From Parapristionchus giblindavisi (Eukaryota > Nematoda > Chromadorea > Rhabditida > Diplogasteridae): a stretch of 64,000 nucleotides of DNA. Below, in pieces: positions 30,021 through 42,700 of this stretch; position 1 is the first letter of the stretch; each line of letters begins with the position of its first letter. A program made the position numbers and the translations under genes. A model generated the notes under the pieces. The model was not told where the DNA came from and made no database searches. It saw only the letters and a program-made list of their open reading frames with translations. The DNA lies in the NCBI GenBank assembly GCA_943737045.1, contig CALSFV010000283.1, forward strand, positions 394,501 to 458,500. The letters run 5' to 3'.

Positions 30021-32322
30021 ACACAGGCAAAAAAATGCCCTAGCTAAGTGCCCCTTGGGAATCATGCCCAGTCGAATAATTGAATAACTCCCATATATAA
30101 TTTCATTTCCATAAATTTTTTAGTCATACGTGGGCAGCCATTGTAGCTGGAAAATTAAATCGGGTAGGTCGGATGCAAAAATCGGGTGAATTGGACACAA
30201 AAATGTCATTTTTGTATCAATTTTGGCTAAATCGTTTTCATTTTTAATGATTCTTGGCAAAATCGGGTGGGTTTGGCGCCAAAACCGGGTGGGTTTTGCC
30301 GCTAGCGACAATGCCGGCCAAGTATGTTTTTTGTCATAAGATGCTCGCACAAATTACCTGCTTCGAAGTGCAGTGAAGCTTCGCATGCGCAACGAGGGGA
30401 TATATCGATGTCCCCTTCGAACACACGTACCCGCCACACTTCTGAACATTTCTTACTATTTTATATTTATCATGTGTGGTCCTTTAAAGCGACACCCCAA
30501 GCTAATTTGAAACTCTCCGCGCTGGCCACACTCACTCGCTTTCTTTGTCTACGGGAGAGTATTGCCAATGCGTAGTGTAAAATTAGCTTGGGGTGTCTCA
30601 CACCTCTGATTAGGGCCAATGCAACCATAGGTCGACAAGTACGTTACAAACTACAAAGCCTGGCCGCATTTCGAGCCGAAAATCCCCGAAAAATAACACG
30701 GTGCGACAGAACAAGAGAAAGCGACCGGCGAAAAAATTACAAAAGACAAAATGTCTGGCATATTTGCACTCTCGATCTGACCCTTAACCACCCTGAAACG
30801 CAAGACGCACTTACAAAAATCAGGGGGAAAATTACAAAAAAAGATTTGTGCATGTCTCATGGTAGACTTTTTACAAAAATCAGGATTTGTGCGTCATTCA
30901 GAGGGTATTTATCTCAAAGGTCTCACACAGAAATGCCTTAGCGATCACGAACTACGGTTTTGGCTTCCAGTATACGGTGTTCCCTAACATTTTCGCGTAC
31001 TTCGCGGCTCTTATGATTCCGCGCCGGTCGGTGCGTCACACCGTGAATTATAAAACCTGACCGTATTTTGAAAATGCGTAACGTAGCTGCTATTCGACCT
31101 ATGAATGTAACGATGCATAAGCACGCACCAAGCACTGTATCCGGCAAGGCCGATGACCATCTTCACCCGATTCATAGTATCCGTCCACTTCGACTTGCGG
31201 CCGACTCATCTCCTTAGTTAGCGCCAGTGAGTAGCTGGGATCTTGCGCATGATCCGAGATGACCGGAGCTTGACACGAAATGGCCGTAGCTCGAGCTGAC
31301 CTGGCAGGAGCTCGATTCGAGATGGCAGCACGTCGGGGAGCCAGTCCGCGTTTGCGGAGCGTGGGCAATGGGCGTGTTCTGGCACAAGAAGAGGCGTATG
31401 CGTTTGGTACCGACGCGTCGGTACCCGGTACCGGATTGCGAATCGTCGGAAAGAATCGGGTGACATAGTCGCCGACATTGTGCGCGTCGATCGTCTCCAA
31501 CACTTGGTCGTGAATGTCGATCGAGAAGAAAGCTCCGTGGGCGGCTTTGTAGTGATCGTGCAGCGCGCTCTGCAATATATTTATTTATTTATTTATATTC
31601 ATTTATTTAATTATTTAAAGGGAGCGTAGCCTCTCTTGCGTACACTATGTTCTCGGGGGGGGGGGGGGGGGGGGGGGGGGGCGATCATTTTGCCAACGAT
31701 CATTTGCACAACGGATCCTAAATGGGTTGGGATTTGGCGTATGGCAACCAAAGTTGTACTATTGCTATCAGTGGGAGTGTACGGCATTGGGCTACCGTAA
31801 CCGTCAGGAATCGCGAACTGATTTTTTTCAGTCGACCCATGACCGGGCCAAAGTTCATGGTTGAAAATGGCCAAAGTCGAAAAATTCATTATGACGCGAG
31901 GTCAAATACTAGTTGCCATTATATCAATAGTGATCCAACTTTTATCTTTCTGGATACCGTAACCCGATCATCCCTAATCTAGCTTCCGTAACCTGCAATA
32001 TTATAGCGAAATGCACATCAAATCCCTGTTTGATTACAGTAGGTCGGGTTACGGTATCCAGAAAGATAAAAGTTGGCTCACTATTGATATAATGGCAACT
32101 AGTATTTGACCTCGGGATATCAAGAATTTTTCGACTTTGGCCATTTTCAACCATGAACCTCGGGTCATGGGTCGACTGAAAAAAATCAGACCCACCTCTC
32201 CTATTTAGGTGAAAAATAACGATTTTTCTAAAACGACCCACTATAAAAAAATCCTGTGAGAAAAAATCTGCGATCGATATGTCATTAAGAGAGAACTATT
32301 GTTATTATTACTATTATTATTA

Positions 32323-32373
<51 letters not shown>

Positions 32374-35300
32374 TTATTACTATAATTTGCTTCGATTACC
32401 CATTTGGCGTCGAGAAAGTCGCAGAAGCGGTGGCGACAGCAGAAGACGATGCATCTTTGCATCACACGGCCGTGGTGCATGCACAGAATGTGCCGATACA
32501 AGTAGTCTCGCTAAAGTGAGCGAGCTTATTTGTTAGATTTTGTCCGCGATATTATAAAATTAAAACTGTCCGAACAATACAAATTCCGCTATTTGCCGCG
32601 CAATACTCAGACTCCGCCCACTTCTTTGCGCGACATACCATTTTCTCTTATTTCATCGATTTTTATGGCATCTTCTCGTCATTTCATTGGGCTTTCGGCA
32701 AAAATAAAATTATATGCATTTACAAAACGTTCGGAAAAACCTCCCGAAATTAGGCGAAAATTTTGGAGTGCGTTTTTCTCAACGGTGGAGAAGTTTACTA
32801 TATTCGGCATTTGCGCGATGTATGCAAAAATTTTGTAATTCTATGATATAACTGTCACAATGTGCTTTGTTCGTAATGTAACTCGGTCTAGAACGGGTAT
32901 GTGCGGCATGGTTTTGTCATAGCGTTTATGCCGTGCCGAAAACTGCATGAAATTCTAAAAATATTTTCGGCATAAATCTACATACAAGTTGCATCGCGAA
33001 AGGATGAGTTGAAAATATACTCATCACACATTGCCATACCCTCGCAATGCGAGGATTGACCCACTATATATGGCGCATTTTCACCCACTTGATACGAAAA
33101 TAAGATAAAAAGGATGATTTTCAAGCGAAATAATAACGAAATTTCTAAATTGACCCACCATATTTCGAAAATCAACCCACTATATAAAAGAATGGAGAGG
33201 ACACCGAAAATGTATGATACTCATGCCGCACAACCCTGGTGTAGATAGAGCCTAATGGTGGAAACAGTTACTCTCACCCCCTACTAACTACTACTTTGGA
33301 TTTACAAATAGTCATGTATAAAAATATTAATTATGTAAAATGACGTTTAATAAATAAAATACTTACGCTGATGAGTTTATTGCACACGACACATTGATGA
33401 GCCTCCAGCGGTGCAAACGTTATCGGATGTTCCTGAAAAAAAATTCTACTGTCTTCGTTACTTCACCCATACGTGGGCGGGCATTGCCGCTGGAAATGAA
33501 AATCGGGGGGTCGGAAGCAAAAAATGGAGCATTTATACGTCATTTTGAGTATTTTTTTTCCGGAAAATCGGGGGGTCGGGTGCCAAAAATCGGGACTTCA
33601 CCCTCTACTGTTATACGGTGTTACATTGTTTTTGAGACAGATACGCGAAAGTCAACTTAAATTTTGGAGTGTGTAATCACAATGGTTACGGTATCTTTTG
33701 CCGTATTCCAATTGTTGATCAGAGTTTTCCACTTGGGATCCAACACATAAAATTAGCTTGGGAGTGTCTTTAATGAAGTATAATATAGAACAAAAGTAGA
33801 AAAAGAGAGAGAAAAAAAGGGCACACACACAAGTCAGCGATTTTTTGCTAGGAGAAGTGATCAATGGCACTGGCCTCTGTCCCTTTAAAGTAACGCCCAA
33901 GCTAATTTGAATATCTCCGCTCTGGCCACATTCTCTCGCTTTCTTTGTCTACGAGAGAGTAAAATTATCTTTATGATTCCACTTCGCTCACACTGATTGT
34001 GGTTCTCGACGTCGATGGCGCCTCCTCGTATCTCCCATCCATTCCATTCTCTTCCTCTTCTTCGTCCCATTCCTCTTTCGTCCTGTTTTCGTCAATGACG
34101 TCACCAGAAGGCTTTACGTCGCCAGCATCAAACTACAAAGAATCTAGTTTATCAATGTTCCCAAACTGCCACTGTTCCCCCAACCATCATGCATCGTTAC
34201 ATTTGCCATACGTGCCTCCCCCGTAACGACGGAGACGTTTCGCGCGAAAGTTACTGCGTAGGCACGTAGGGCAAATGTAACGATGCATCACTGATATCGC
34301 TATATTAGCAACTTACACCAATCAATCCCCTTTTTATGTGGAATATGATAGAATAAAGTATAAGAATAAGAATAAGAATGTTGATTCTTAGTTATTGTAG
34401 TGAACAAAAAGATCAAAGATTAAATGACTCACATCATGAGAAGGCTCCATAGATCCAGAAGTCCATCCTTGACCATCATCCTCGTCGATCTTGATCTCTG
34501 CCTTGACTGTACCGAATAATTCATTGCTCGGTTCGGTCGGTACCGAGCACGGTAACTCGGGCAAACCAAGACCCTTAAAATAAATATATTGAAATGGCCA
34601 ATCATAAAACATCACTGGCATCATACGTGGGCGGTATTGCCGCTAGCGCCAGTCTGGCATCAACTAAATTAATTTTATACGTAATTGTTTTTTTTTAAAT
34701 AAGTACATAATTGCTATGGATAGTGAGCAATTGTATTACTAGTATTCTTAATTCCAACACGAAGGACTGATATCATAGGTCGGACAGGTTTTCGATTTTT
34801 CAGGAAAAAAAAGAGGCAAATTTAGCACGTAGAACACTATTTTGCGTTAAAATGATCATAATGAATAAAGATTTTTTAAAAAGCTTATGATGTCAAAGCT
34901 AACGCGAGAGACAGCGTAAAGTGAAAATCAAGTTTTTTTCGATTTTTCGGCTCAAAATGCGGTCATTCATTTCTTAGTTTGTGGCATGCTTTTCGACCTA
35001 CATGTGTCTGTGACTGTGACTGACTGGTCTGATAGGTTTGAGATAGAGTTGTCTAAGCCGATTCAATACCTTTTTCATCTGCTCAATAACCGAATTTTGA
35101 CGAGGATGGAACTTGATTCCTTCTTCAACTTCATCCCATTTTGGATCGTTCTCTGCAAACAACAAACTGAATGTCAAATATTATTTGGGTACTTTTCCTA
35201 GTCGTCAATCTGACACAATTGATCTCCCAAGGAGACGAATATTGTATATTTGATTACTTCTGATTTCAATTCCAAATGCACATTGTAGCTAGCATATTTT

Positions 35301-35732
35301 CAGCATTCAAATTTCTAGGTATACTGTAACTTGGACTGCCCCTGATTTCCTTGTTTGCTATTTTGGAGATTAAAATTGAAAACTCTTCGATTAACTATGG
35401 TGGCATTTTACACTACTCACCCTTCATTATCCACTCTGGGAGGGGATCCGGCCGCTCTGTCTTCACCCTCTCCATAATCAAGTCGGTCCTCTCCTCTTCT
35501 TCCTTGATCTCACGATCTCGAGGGGATTCAAACTGAAAAGATAGAGATTCCGTAGACATCCAAACACTTTGAATGTCAAAAAGTGTAGAATGATCAAGTC
35601 AGGCAGCCTCTTTTAACTATTGTTTGACTTTCAAAGCAACAAGAAATTCAGGATAAAAGGGAATATGTAAGCAGCAATTGGAATACCACCCACCTCCAAT
35701 CCTTCACGACCTTCTTCACACACTACATTCAT
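27080..35732 (-). CDS. C2H2 array gene 4, 485 aa, 11 exons
   Basis: Exons: 35694-35732, 35421-35532, 35070-35152, 34433-34573, 33992-34132, 33367-33432, 32400-32510, 31129-31569, 30358-30441, 29817-29923, 27080-27212. They total 1,458 nt, all GT-AG, open to a TGA at 27080-27082. The start exon encodes MNVVCEEGREGLE, and in-frame TAA directly precedes its ATG. Acidic exons carry IKEE, VKTE and VKAE. The IKSEIKTE exon of gene 3 is absent. All four fingers keep their ligands (CVVC; CRHRFC; split CLKC; CAAPEC). The linker exon is 147 aa with the conserved block PQVEVDGYYESG. The terminal exon gives a basic tail ending KRSHN. The 2.6-kb last intron holds a palindromic TTAA element (28105-29754), and a tRNA-type SINE lies just upstream of the terminal exon in this intron. 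Confidence 0.88.
27292..27507 (-). mobile_element. tRNA-derived SINE
   Basis: On the minus strand it starts with a tRNA-like head: A box TGGTGTAGTGGTCTA and B box GGGTTCGATTCC (27430-27505), and ends in a T/A tail near 27292. GGATAA flanks both sides. The same place in genes 3 and 5 is uninterrupted. Confidence 0.78.
27689..27971. mobile_element. Mariner-type MITE, TA target, copy 1
   Basis: Ends TTATAGAATTAC and TTAATTCTATAA, each flanked by TA. Genes 3 and 5 give the empty site (CTCAATATACTATGAG). Confidence 0.8.
28105..29754. mobile_element. Palindromic TTAA element C, 1.65 kb
   Basis: TTAAAGGGAGAGTTTCCC opens it and CCGTCCCTTTAA closes it. Inverted arms include GGGTGATGTAAACAATAAA (28374) against its complement near 29165. 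Nested inside are an internal hairpin region (28530-29000) and a tRNA-like stretch (29365-29425). It occupies the same ancestral TTAA as elements A and B. Confidence 0.8.
29365..29425 (+). repeat. tRNA-like stretch within element C
   Basis: GGAGTGGTCTAGGGCGCTC followed by GGGTTCGAATATC. There is no matching acceptor stem. Confidence 0.45.
29979..30020. repeat. (ATT)n microsatellite
   Basis: About 14 units, paralogous with 19134-19173. Confidence 0.9.
30125..30330. mobile_element. CATACGTGGGC-family MITE
   Basis: Left end CATACGTGGGCAGCCATTG and right end ATGCCGGCCAAGTATG with GCCGCTAGCGACA near it. The flanking T-runs match only loosely. Confidence 0.6.
30481..31110. mobile_element. TTAA MITE followed by CATAGGTCGA remnants
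   Basis: 30481-30600 carries AAGCTAATTTGAAACTCTCC and its inverted half. 30628-31105 has CATAGGTCGA/CGACCTATG ends around an unrelated interior. It lies between exons 9 and 10 of gene 4. Confidence 0.6.
31655..32240. repeat. G-run and palindromic MITE upstream of gene 4 exon 9
   Basis: A run of about 26 G at 31656-31681 is followed by an inverted repeat folding near 32010 (TGGATACCGTAACCCGA against its complement), related to the centre of element A (16140-16270). Confidence 0.6.
32300..32385. repeat. (ATT)n microsatellite
   Basis: Interrupted tract about 15 bases downstream (gene sense) of the exon 7 donor of gene 4. Confidence 0.9.
32552..32846. mobile_element. Mariner-type MITE, TA target, copy 2
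   Basis: Reverse-complement relative of 27689-27971. The empty site is seen in gene 5 near 40825 (CACGCTATATCACTGTC) and gene 3 near 20740. Confidence 0.78.
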
Positions 35733-35974
35733 TTACGCAGTCTTCCAGATTCAAGTACGAAACTGAATAAAGTAAAAATCAACAGTGAAAGTTAACAAAG
35801 AAAAGTAAGTTGCGCTCAAAAGCCACTGAAACGGGACACAAGGGACAAGGAAGATAAATAGCCATAGTTCCTTATCGAAATAATGATGTGCATTGCGTTT
35901 AAAAGGTAATGAACGAAAATTAAGGCACAACTACAACGTAAAGCATAATAGCGACGATTTTCCCGCACAGCCAT

Positions 35975-36060
35975 AACGCATATCCGGCAAATAGCCGTGC
36001 ACTCAATGGGAAAGCGCTCCTACTCATCGCGCACCAACAACACACAACCATACCAATGCG
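35975..36060 (-). promoter_or_regulatory. Conserved upstream block, copy 4
   Basis: Same block, upstream of gene 4. Confidence 0.5.
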
Positions 36061-36194
36061 CCAATGCGCTTTTGCTCTGTAGAACTTTTTTGAAGTGTTT
36101 TTTTTTGTAGTAAATAGTCACGTTATCTTAACAATTCATCAAGAGATACTCTATACACTGACTGAGTATGAAATACCCAAACAATTAATGTTTG

Positions 36195-36485
36195 AGCTCC
36201 GTCCCTTTGACTTGGGAATGCACCTCTTTCTCACAGCACATTTTAATTAAAATCTATCAATATACTACAATGGCAAAATCCAACGACAACAGTTTGCAAG
36301 TGAAGAGTTACAACATATTTCAGTTTTATACTGATGCACGCTCCTCCCCTTTGATTGTTCGGGGATGGACACAGCACTATTCAACTGACACGTGAAATGT
36401 AAGGTGGATCTTCGAGTAAAAATACCCAAACAATTAGTGTTTAAGCTCCGCCCCTTTGACTGGGGATGCATGTCCATGGACACCA
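36195..36485. promoter_or_regulatory. GC-box-like modules, three copies
   Basis: Copies at about 36197, 36340 and 36447 upstream of gene 4, matching 25938-26390 but closer together because the 375-base element at 26433 is absent. Confidence 0.45.
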
Positions 36486-36799
36486 CTCTCTTTCTCTGCA
36501 CGTTTATCCATGAAGATACAACGACAACGTACAATGAGAACAGTTTATAACTGAAGAGTAACAACGTGTTAACAACTTAACAATACCATATAATTATTTC
36601 TACGGCGAAAAACTCAATTGAAGCGAGAGCATATCAGAGTGTTGGAGTGTTTTTTCGCATCTCAAGTCTGAAATAAGATTTATTGTCGAGAATTACATAT
36701 CTAGCAACAAAAACTGTTTTCATATTTACATAGAATGGAAGAAAACAATCAATCAATCAATCAATTAACAATTAATCAATCAATTAAATCACATAACAA

Positions 36800-39700
36800 T
36801 CAATTTTGTGATCTCTTCAGGACGGTAGCATTCCACTTGCGTATACCGAAACAAATGTTCGGCAGACGCGACCAAAGTGCAGGGAAGCACTCGGAAAGGG
36901 CTTTCTTCCACTTCCCCGCCTCGATGTGCAGACTAAAAGCGATAAATATACGATCAGTAGACATATTTTTGGTTCTAGTTCGGCTTTGAAATTGTATGCT
37001 CCTCTGATAGTACGAAAAACTTTTTAAAAATCGCATCAGAATTTTGCCTGACAAAATTCCAATTTATGAGTGTTTTTTCCTAATTACAAAGGTATGTTCC
37101 CAACTTGTACTGGCCATATGCGATGAATCAGTTTTCGATGCTGATTACGAATCCGCTTTCAGACGTTGCCCAATCGAGCTGGGCTTCGAGAAAATCGATA
37201 TTGAAATACGACTAGTTGATTCGAAAATTCACATCCTTATCTACTAAACCACACCATCAGTTGTTTGGATAGCTGATAGATATGTTCATGAGCTCATCAG
37301 GAAGGTTTGCGTAGGAAGCCACACGAATTTTTCCGAATCAACAAGCAGAATTTCAATATCGATTTGCTCGAAGCTCAGATCGATTGGGCAACGTTTGAAA
37401 GTTGATTCGTAATCAGCATAGAAAACTGATCCTAGTTATGCTATTACCATTTCATATGGCCAGGACAAGTTGGGAGCGTCCCGTTGTTAGAGAATATTTT
37501 CCTAATATTAAGAGAGCTTTTTCGCTCCGTACTAGAGATCTGCAAACGTGCATTTGAACGACCGGTTCGGTATTGTTCGATATTAAAATGAAGAAAAGTC
37601 ATTCTGCCGATTTTGAGAAATAATACCGTGCAATGTCGTGCATTGTGACATCATTTTCAAGCCATTTTCAGGCCTTATATCGGTTGTTTTTAACCGTTAA
37701 TTCAATGGAAATAAATGAGAATGAGTCGACTGCGCGTCTTTGCACGAATAATTTTTTAATTATCATATTAATACCGTGCGCACGATATCTTATTCATTAA
37801 TTAGTGAGAAATCATTTCTGAACGACCGCACGTTTGCGGATCTCTACTCCGTACTAGTTGAGTATGCACTATCCTTGTACTTATCCTACATACCCACCGC
37901 TCAATATACTATGAGAACATTACTATAGGATGACTAATGGAATGATCGATTGGTCTGCAGATTATGCTAAGCGCCACCTGGATGTATACGAAGATCATAC
38001 CCTTGTCCCAATCACCGCCCCACTACGTGCTTAATAAAGTCTTGTACTGATGGCTCTGTTTGTCCACGCATTGCACATTACACCCACTGAAAAAAAACCC
38101 TTGTCTATCAGGGAATTATTCCCTAGTAACGTCTCTCTACGGAATTCCTCCCTTATAGATAAGGGAATTCGTCCCCTATGAGGGAAGATTTCCGCAGACA
38201 GACATTACTAGGGATTTTTTTCTCTGTGTATACTGTAACTGTACTTACTTCTTCGTGAGCGGGGGTTCGGTCATCATGTGCCAGATAAGCATGTGGTCGA
38301 AAACGGTCGATCGCTCGGTCGATTCGAACCCGCACTCGGCAGCGGCACAGTGGTACTGGGGAAAAAAGTTCCTCATCATAGGATATTTTAAATTAAATAT
38401 TAGTATTATTATTATTATAATTACACAGGAAAAAATAATAATATAAAATATAAAATATAAACGAAAAAATAGTGGTACTGGAAAAAGTTCCTCATCATAG
38501 GATATTTTAAATTAAATATTATTATTATGGAAAAAAACAATTCCCTAGCTAACATGCAAGTATCCCTTGGGAAAAATACCCAGTCAAATAAACGAATAAT
38601 TCCTTATATAATTTCATTTCAAGAATTTTTGAAATCATAAGATCAAAGGTAACAGTACGTTACTGACCGCATTTTGAGCCAAAATTTCCCAAAAATCGCG
38701 AAAAACCTGAACGTATTTGAAAATCTGATAACCTAGCAGCTATTCGACCTATGCATAAGATGCTAGCATACATGGGCGGGGTACCTGGAGTTCGATTCTA
38801 TAGGGGGCATCCGAGCGATAAATGGATAATTTTACAGGGGGCCTTCACGTTTTTAGGCAAAAATTTCACCTAAACGTCATTTTTTACAGTGGGCATTCCA
38901 CAAATTTTCGAAAAGCCCTAATTTTACAAGGAGCACCCCCATGTTGGCGCCCATGTATGGATGCTAGAATAAATTACCTGCTTCGAAGTGCAATGCCTCT
39001 TCGCGTGAGCAACGAACGGATATATCGACGTTCCCTTCGAACACGCGGACACGCCACACTTCTGAACATTTTATTTATTTATTTGATACACCGGGGACAA
39101 CAGGTGCGACGGAAAAAAACAGGAGCGATAGGAGAAATAATTATAATAGTGATAGAACATTGCATACTATTTTATATTTGAATTGAGTATACTGAGTTAT
39201 CTTCATTAAACAAAGCTCCACGCCAACGTACAATTTTAAATTTATTTATATTCTTTATTGTTTCATGCTGAGCATGTCGATAAATATACATTTTTATTAT
39301 GTGACGTCCTTTAAAGACACTACTTGGATTAATTTTTCTCTCCGCTCTGGCAGCGCTATCTCGTAGACACAGAAAGCGATGGAGCCTGGCCAGAGCGGAG
39401 AGTTTCAAATCAGCTCGAGGTGTGTGCCGTTATTTCATCATCGTTACATTTGCTTTACACACCATAAAATTTATGTCGACGCGTGCTTAAAGGGAGCGTA
39501 ACCTCACTCAATGGCCTCTTCAACGCTCTACGCTCTCTCGTTGTTAGAGAACAGCGAAATAGTGTACACAATGAAGAGACCATTGAGAGAGGTAACGCTC
39601 CCTTTAAGGCAAATTTAACGATATTTTCCCGTGACGTCGTCTCTCCCTGTACGCTAATCCATGAAGAGTGACAGTGAGAAAATACAAAGAGAACTGTTTA

Positions 39701-42700
39701 TAAATATTCGAAAAATCGATATTCGACCTATGGCGCAAGGCAAATGTAACGATATTTTCCGTGAAGGCATAAGCGCGTCAAGCAAATGAAAGAGCGCACC
39801 TACCGAGCACTGTATCCGGCAAGGCAGATGGCCCTCATGACCCGATTCATAGTATCCGTCCACTACGATTTGCGGCCGACCCATCTCCTTAGTCATCGTC
39901 AGTGAGTAGCTGTGATCTTGCGCATGATCCGAGATGACCGGAGCTTGGCCCGAGATGACCGGAGCTCGAGCTGACCTGGCAGGAGCTCGATTCGAGAGGG
40001 CACCACGTCGGGGAGACAGTCCGCGTCTGCGGAGCGTGGGCAATGCGCGTGTTCTGGCGCAAGAAGAGGCGTATGCGTTGGTACCCGGTACCGGATCCAG
40101 TACCGGATTACGGATCGTCGGAAAGAATCGGTGGACGTAGTCGCCGACATTGTGCACGTTAATATTCTCCAACACTTGGTCGTGCTTGTCACTGGAGAAG
40201 TAAATACCGTGGGCGGCTTTGTAGTGAGCCTTCAGCGCGCACTGCAATTTATTTATTCATATTTATTTAATTATTTAAAGGGAGCGTAGCCTCACTCAAT
40301 GGTCTCTCCGACGCGCAATGCTTTCTCGTGGTTAGAGAGCAGAGAAATAGTGTGCACAATGTGAGAGAGACCATTGAGAGAGGTGTGCACAATGTGAGAG
40401 AGACTTTAAAGGCACACCCCAAGCTAATCTTACTCTCCGCTTTGGCAATACACTCTCGTAGACAAAGAAAGCGAGAAAGTGAGGCCAGAGCGGAGAGTTT
40501 CAAATTAGCTCGGGTCATAGGTCGAATAGCTAGGTTATCGGTTTTCAAAATCCGGTTAGGTTTTTTCTTCAATTTTTGGCAAATTTGGCTCAAAATCCGG
40601 TAGGTACTTTGTAACCCACTTTTCGACCTATGGCTCGGGTGTACCTTTAATTGTAAGAGAGAAAAAACGCTTGATTACCCATCTGGCGGCGAGAAAGTCG
40701 CAGAAGCGGTGGCGACAACAGAAGACGATGTATCGTTGCATCACACGGCCGTGGTGCATGCACAGAATGTGCTGATCCAAGTAGTCTCGCTAAAGTGAGT
40801 GAGCTTATTTGTTAGATTTTTCACGCTATATCACTGTCACAATGCGCTTTATTCGTAATGCAACTCATACATGGGCGCCGACATTGGGGTGCCCCCCCCC
40901 CCTGTAAAATCAGGGCTTTTCGAAAATTTGTGGAATGCCCGCTGTAAAATGTCATTTAAGTGAAATTTTTGGGAAAAAAATGTGAAGGCCCCGTGTAAAA
41001 TTAATCATTATTCGTTCGGATAAAATTCTAAAAATATTTTCGGCATAAATCCACAAGTTGCATCGCAAAAGGATGAGTTGAAAATATACGCATGCCGCAC
41101 AGCCCCGGTCTAGATACAACCTAATGGCCGAAACACTCTCACCCCTACTAACTACTACTTTGGATTTACTAATAGTCATGTATAAAAATATTAGTTATGT
41201 AAAATGACGTTTAATAAATAAAATACATACGCTGATGAGTCGATTGCACACGATACATTGATGAGCCTCCAGCGGTGCAAATCTTATCGGATGCTCCTGG
41301 AAAATAATAATAATAATAATAATAATATTTATTTCCTTATGAGATTAAAACAGATGAACGAAAATGATAAATACTACTGTCTTCAAACATTTTCGGTACC
41401 CTCGCCGATATTTTTATATAGCGGGTTGATTTTCGAAATACGGTGGGTCGATAATGGAAAATTCATAATTTTCGCTTCGTCATTTTTAGCTCACTTTCGC
41501 GTCAAATGACTGAAAATGAGCCATATATAGTGGGTCAATCCTCGCATTACGAGGGTGTGAAAATGTATGAATGTCTTCGTTACTTCACCGTTTGCTGTTA
41601 TGCGCAAAAATTTGGTTGGGATTTTAAAAAAAGGTCAGGCTTCGACGTTTGCAACGTACTTTTTGACCTACGGTTATGCGGTGTTACGTTTCTTTGAGAG
41701 AGATAGTGTCCGCCAACTTAAATTTTAGAGTGTGATGGACCTCGAGTGGAAAAAATTGAAGGATAATAAAATTACTGCAAAATGCTAAGGTACTCAATCC
41801 TTATTGATCCATGGTTACGGTATATTTTACCGTATTCCAATGGTTAATTTGAGTTTTCCGCTTGAAATCCAACACACTCCAAAATTGCAGTTGTCGGGCA
41901 CGTATCCGCATCGAAAAGGAGACATCGCATTAGCAATTTTATTTTTCATCAAAGATTGCTTTTGATACCTCATGTCAACTTCAACGATCCTCAAAAAGTC
42001 CAAAAGCCCCGCGCTAATTTGAAACTCTCCGCTCTGGCCACACTCTCTCGCTTTCTTTGTCTGCGAGAGAGTGTGGCCGGAGGGCGCCTTTAAGATTCCA
42101 CTTCACTCACACTGATGGGGGAGGAGGCATCATAGACGGACGTCGATGGCGTCCCCGCGTATCTCCCATCATCGCCGTCCAATTCCTCTTTCGCACTGTT
42201 CTCGTCAATGACGTCAGCAGAAGGCTTTACGTCGCCAGCATCAAACTACAAATTATATTGTCTATTAAAGGGGATCACACATTTATCAACGGCCTCTTCA
42301 ACTGTCTACGCTCTCTCGTTGTTAGCGAACAGAGAAATAGTGTGCGCAATGAAGAGACCATTGAGAGAGGTTACTCTCCCTTTAATGCTCCAAATCTGGC
42401 ACTGTACACAAAACCCTCACCGATATCGTCATCCCATTTTTTTCTTTTTTTAGAATGTGATGGAATAAAGTATAAGAATACGAATGTTGATTCCTAGTCA
42501 TTGAGATGAACCAAAAGATCAAAGATCAAAGATTAAATGATTCACATCATGAGAAGGCTCCATAGATCCGGAAGGCCATCCTTGACCACCATCCTCGTCT
42601 ATCTTGATCTCTCCCTTGACTGTGCCGAATAGTGCATTGCTCGGTTCGATCGGTACCGTGTACGGTAACTCGGGCAAGCCGAGACCCTTAAAATAAATAT

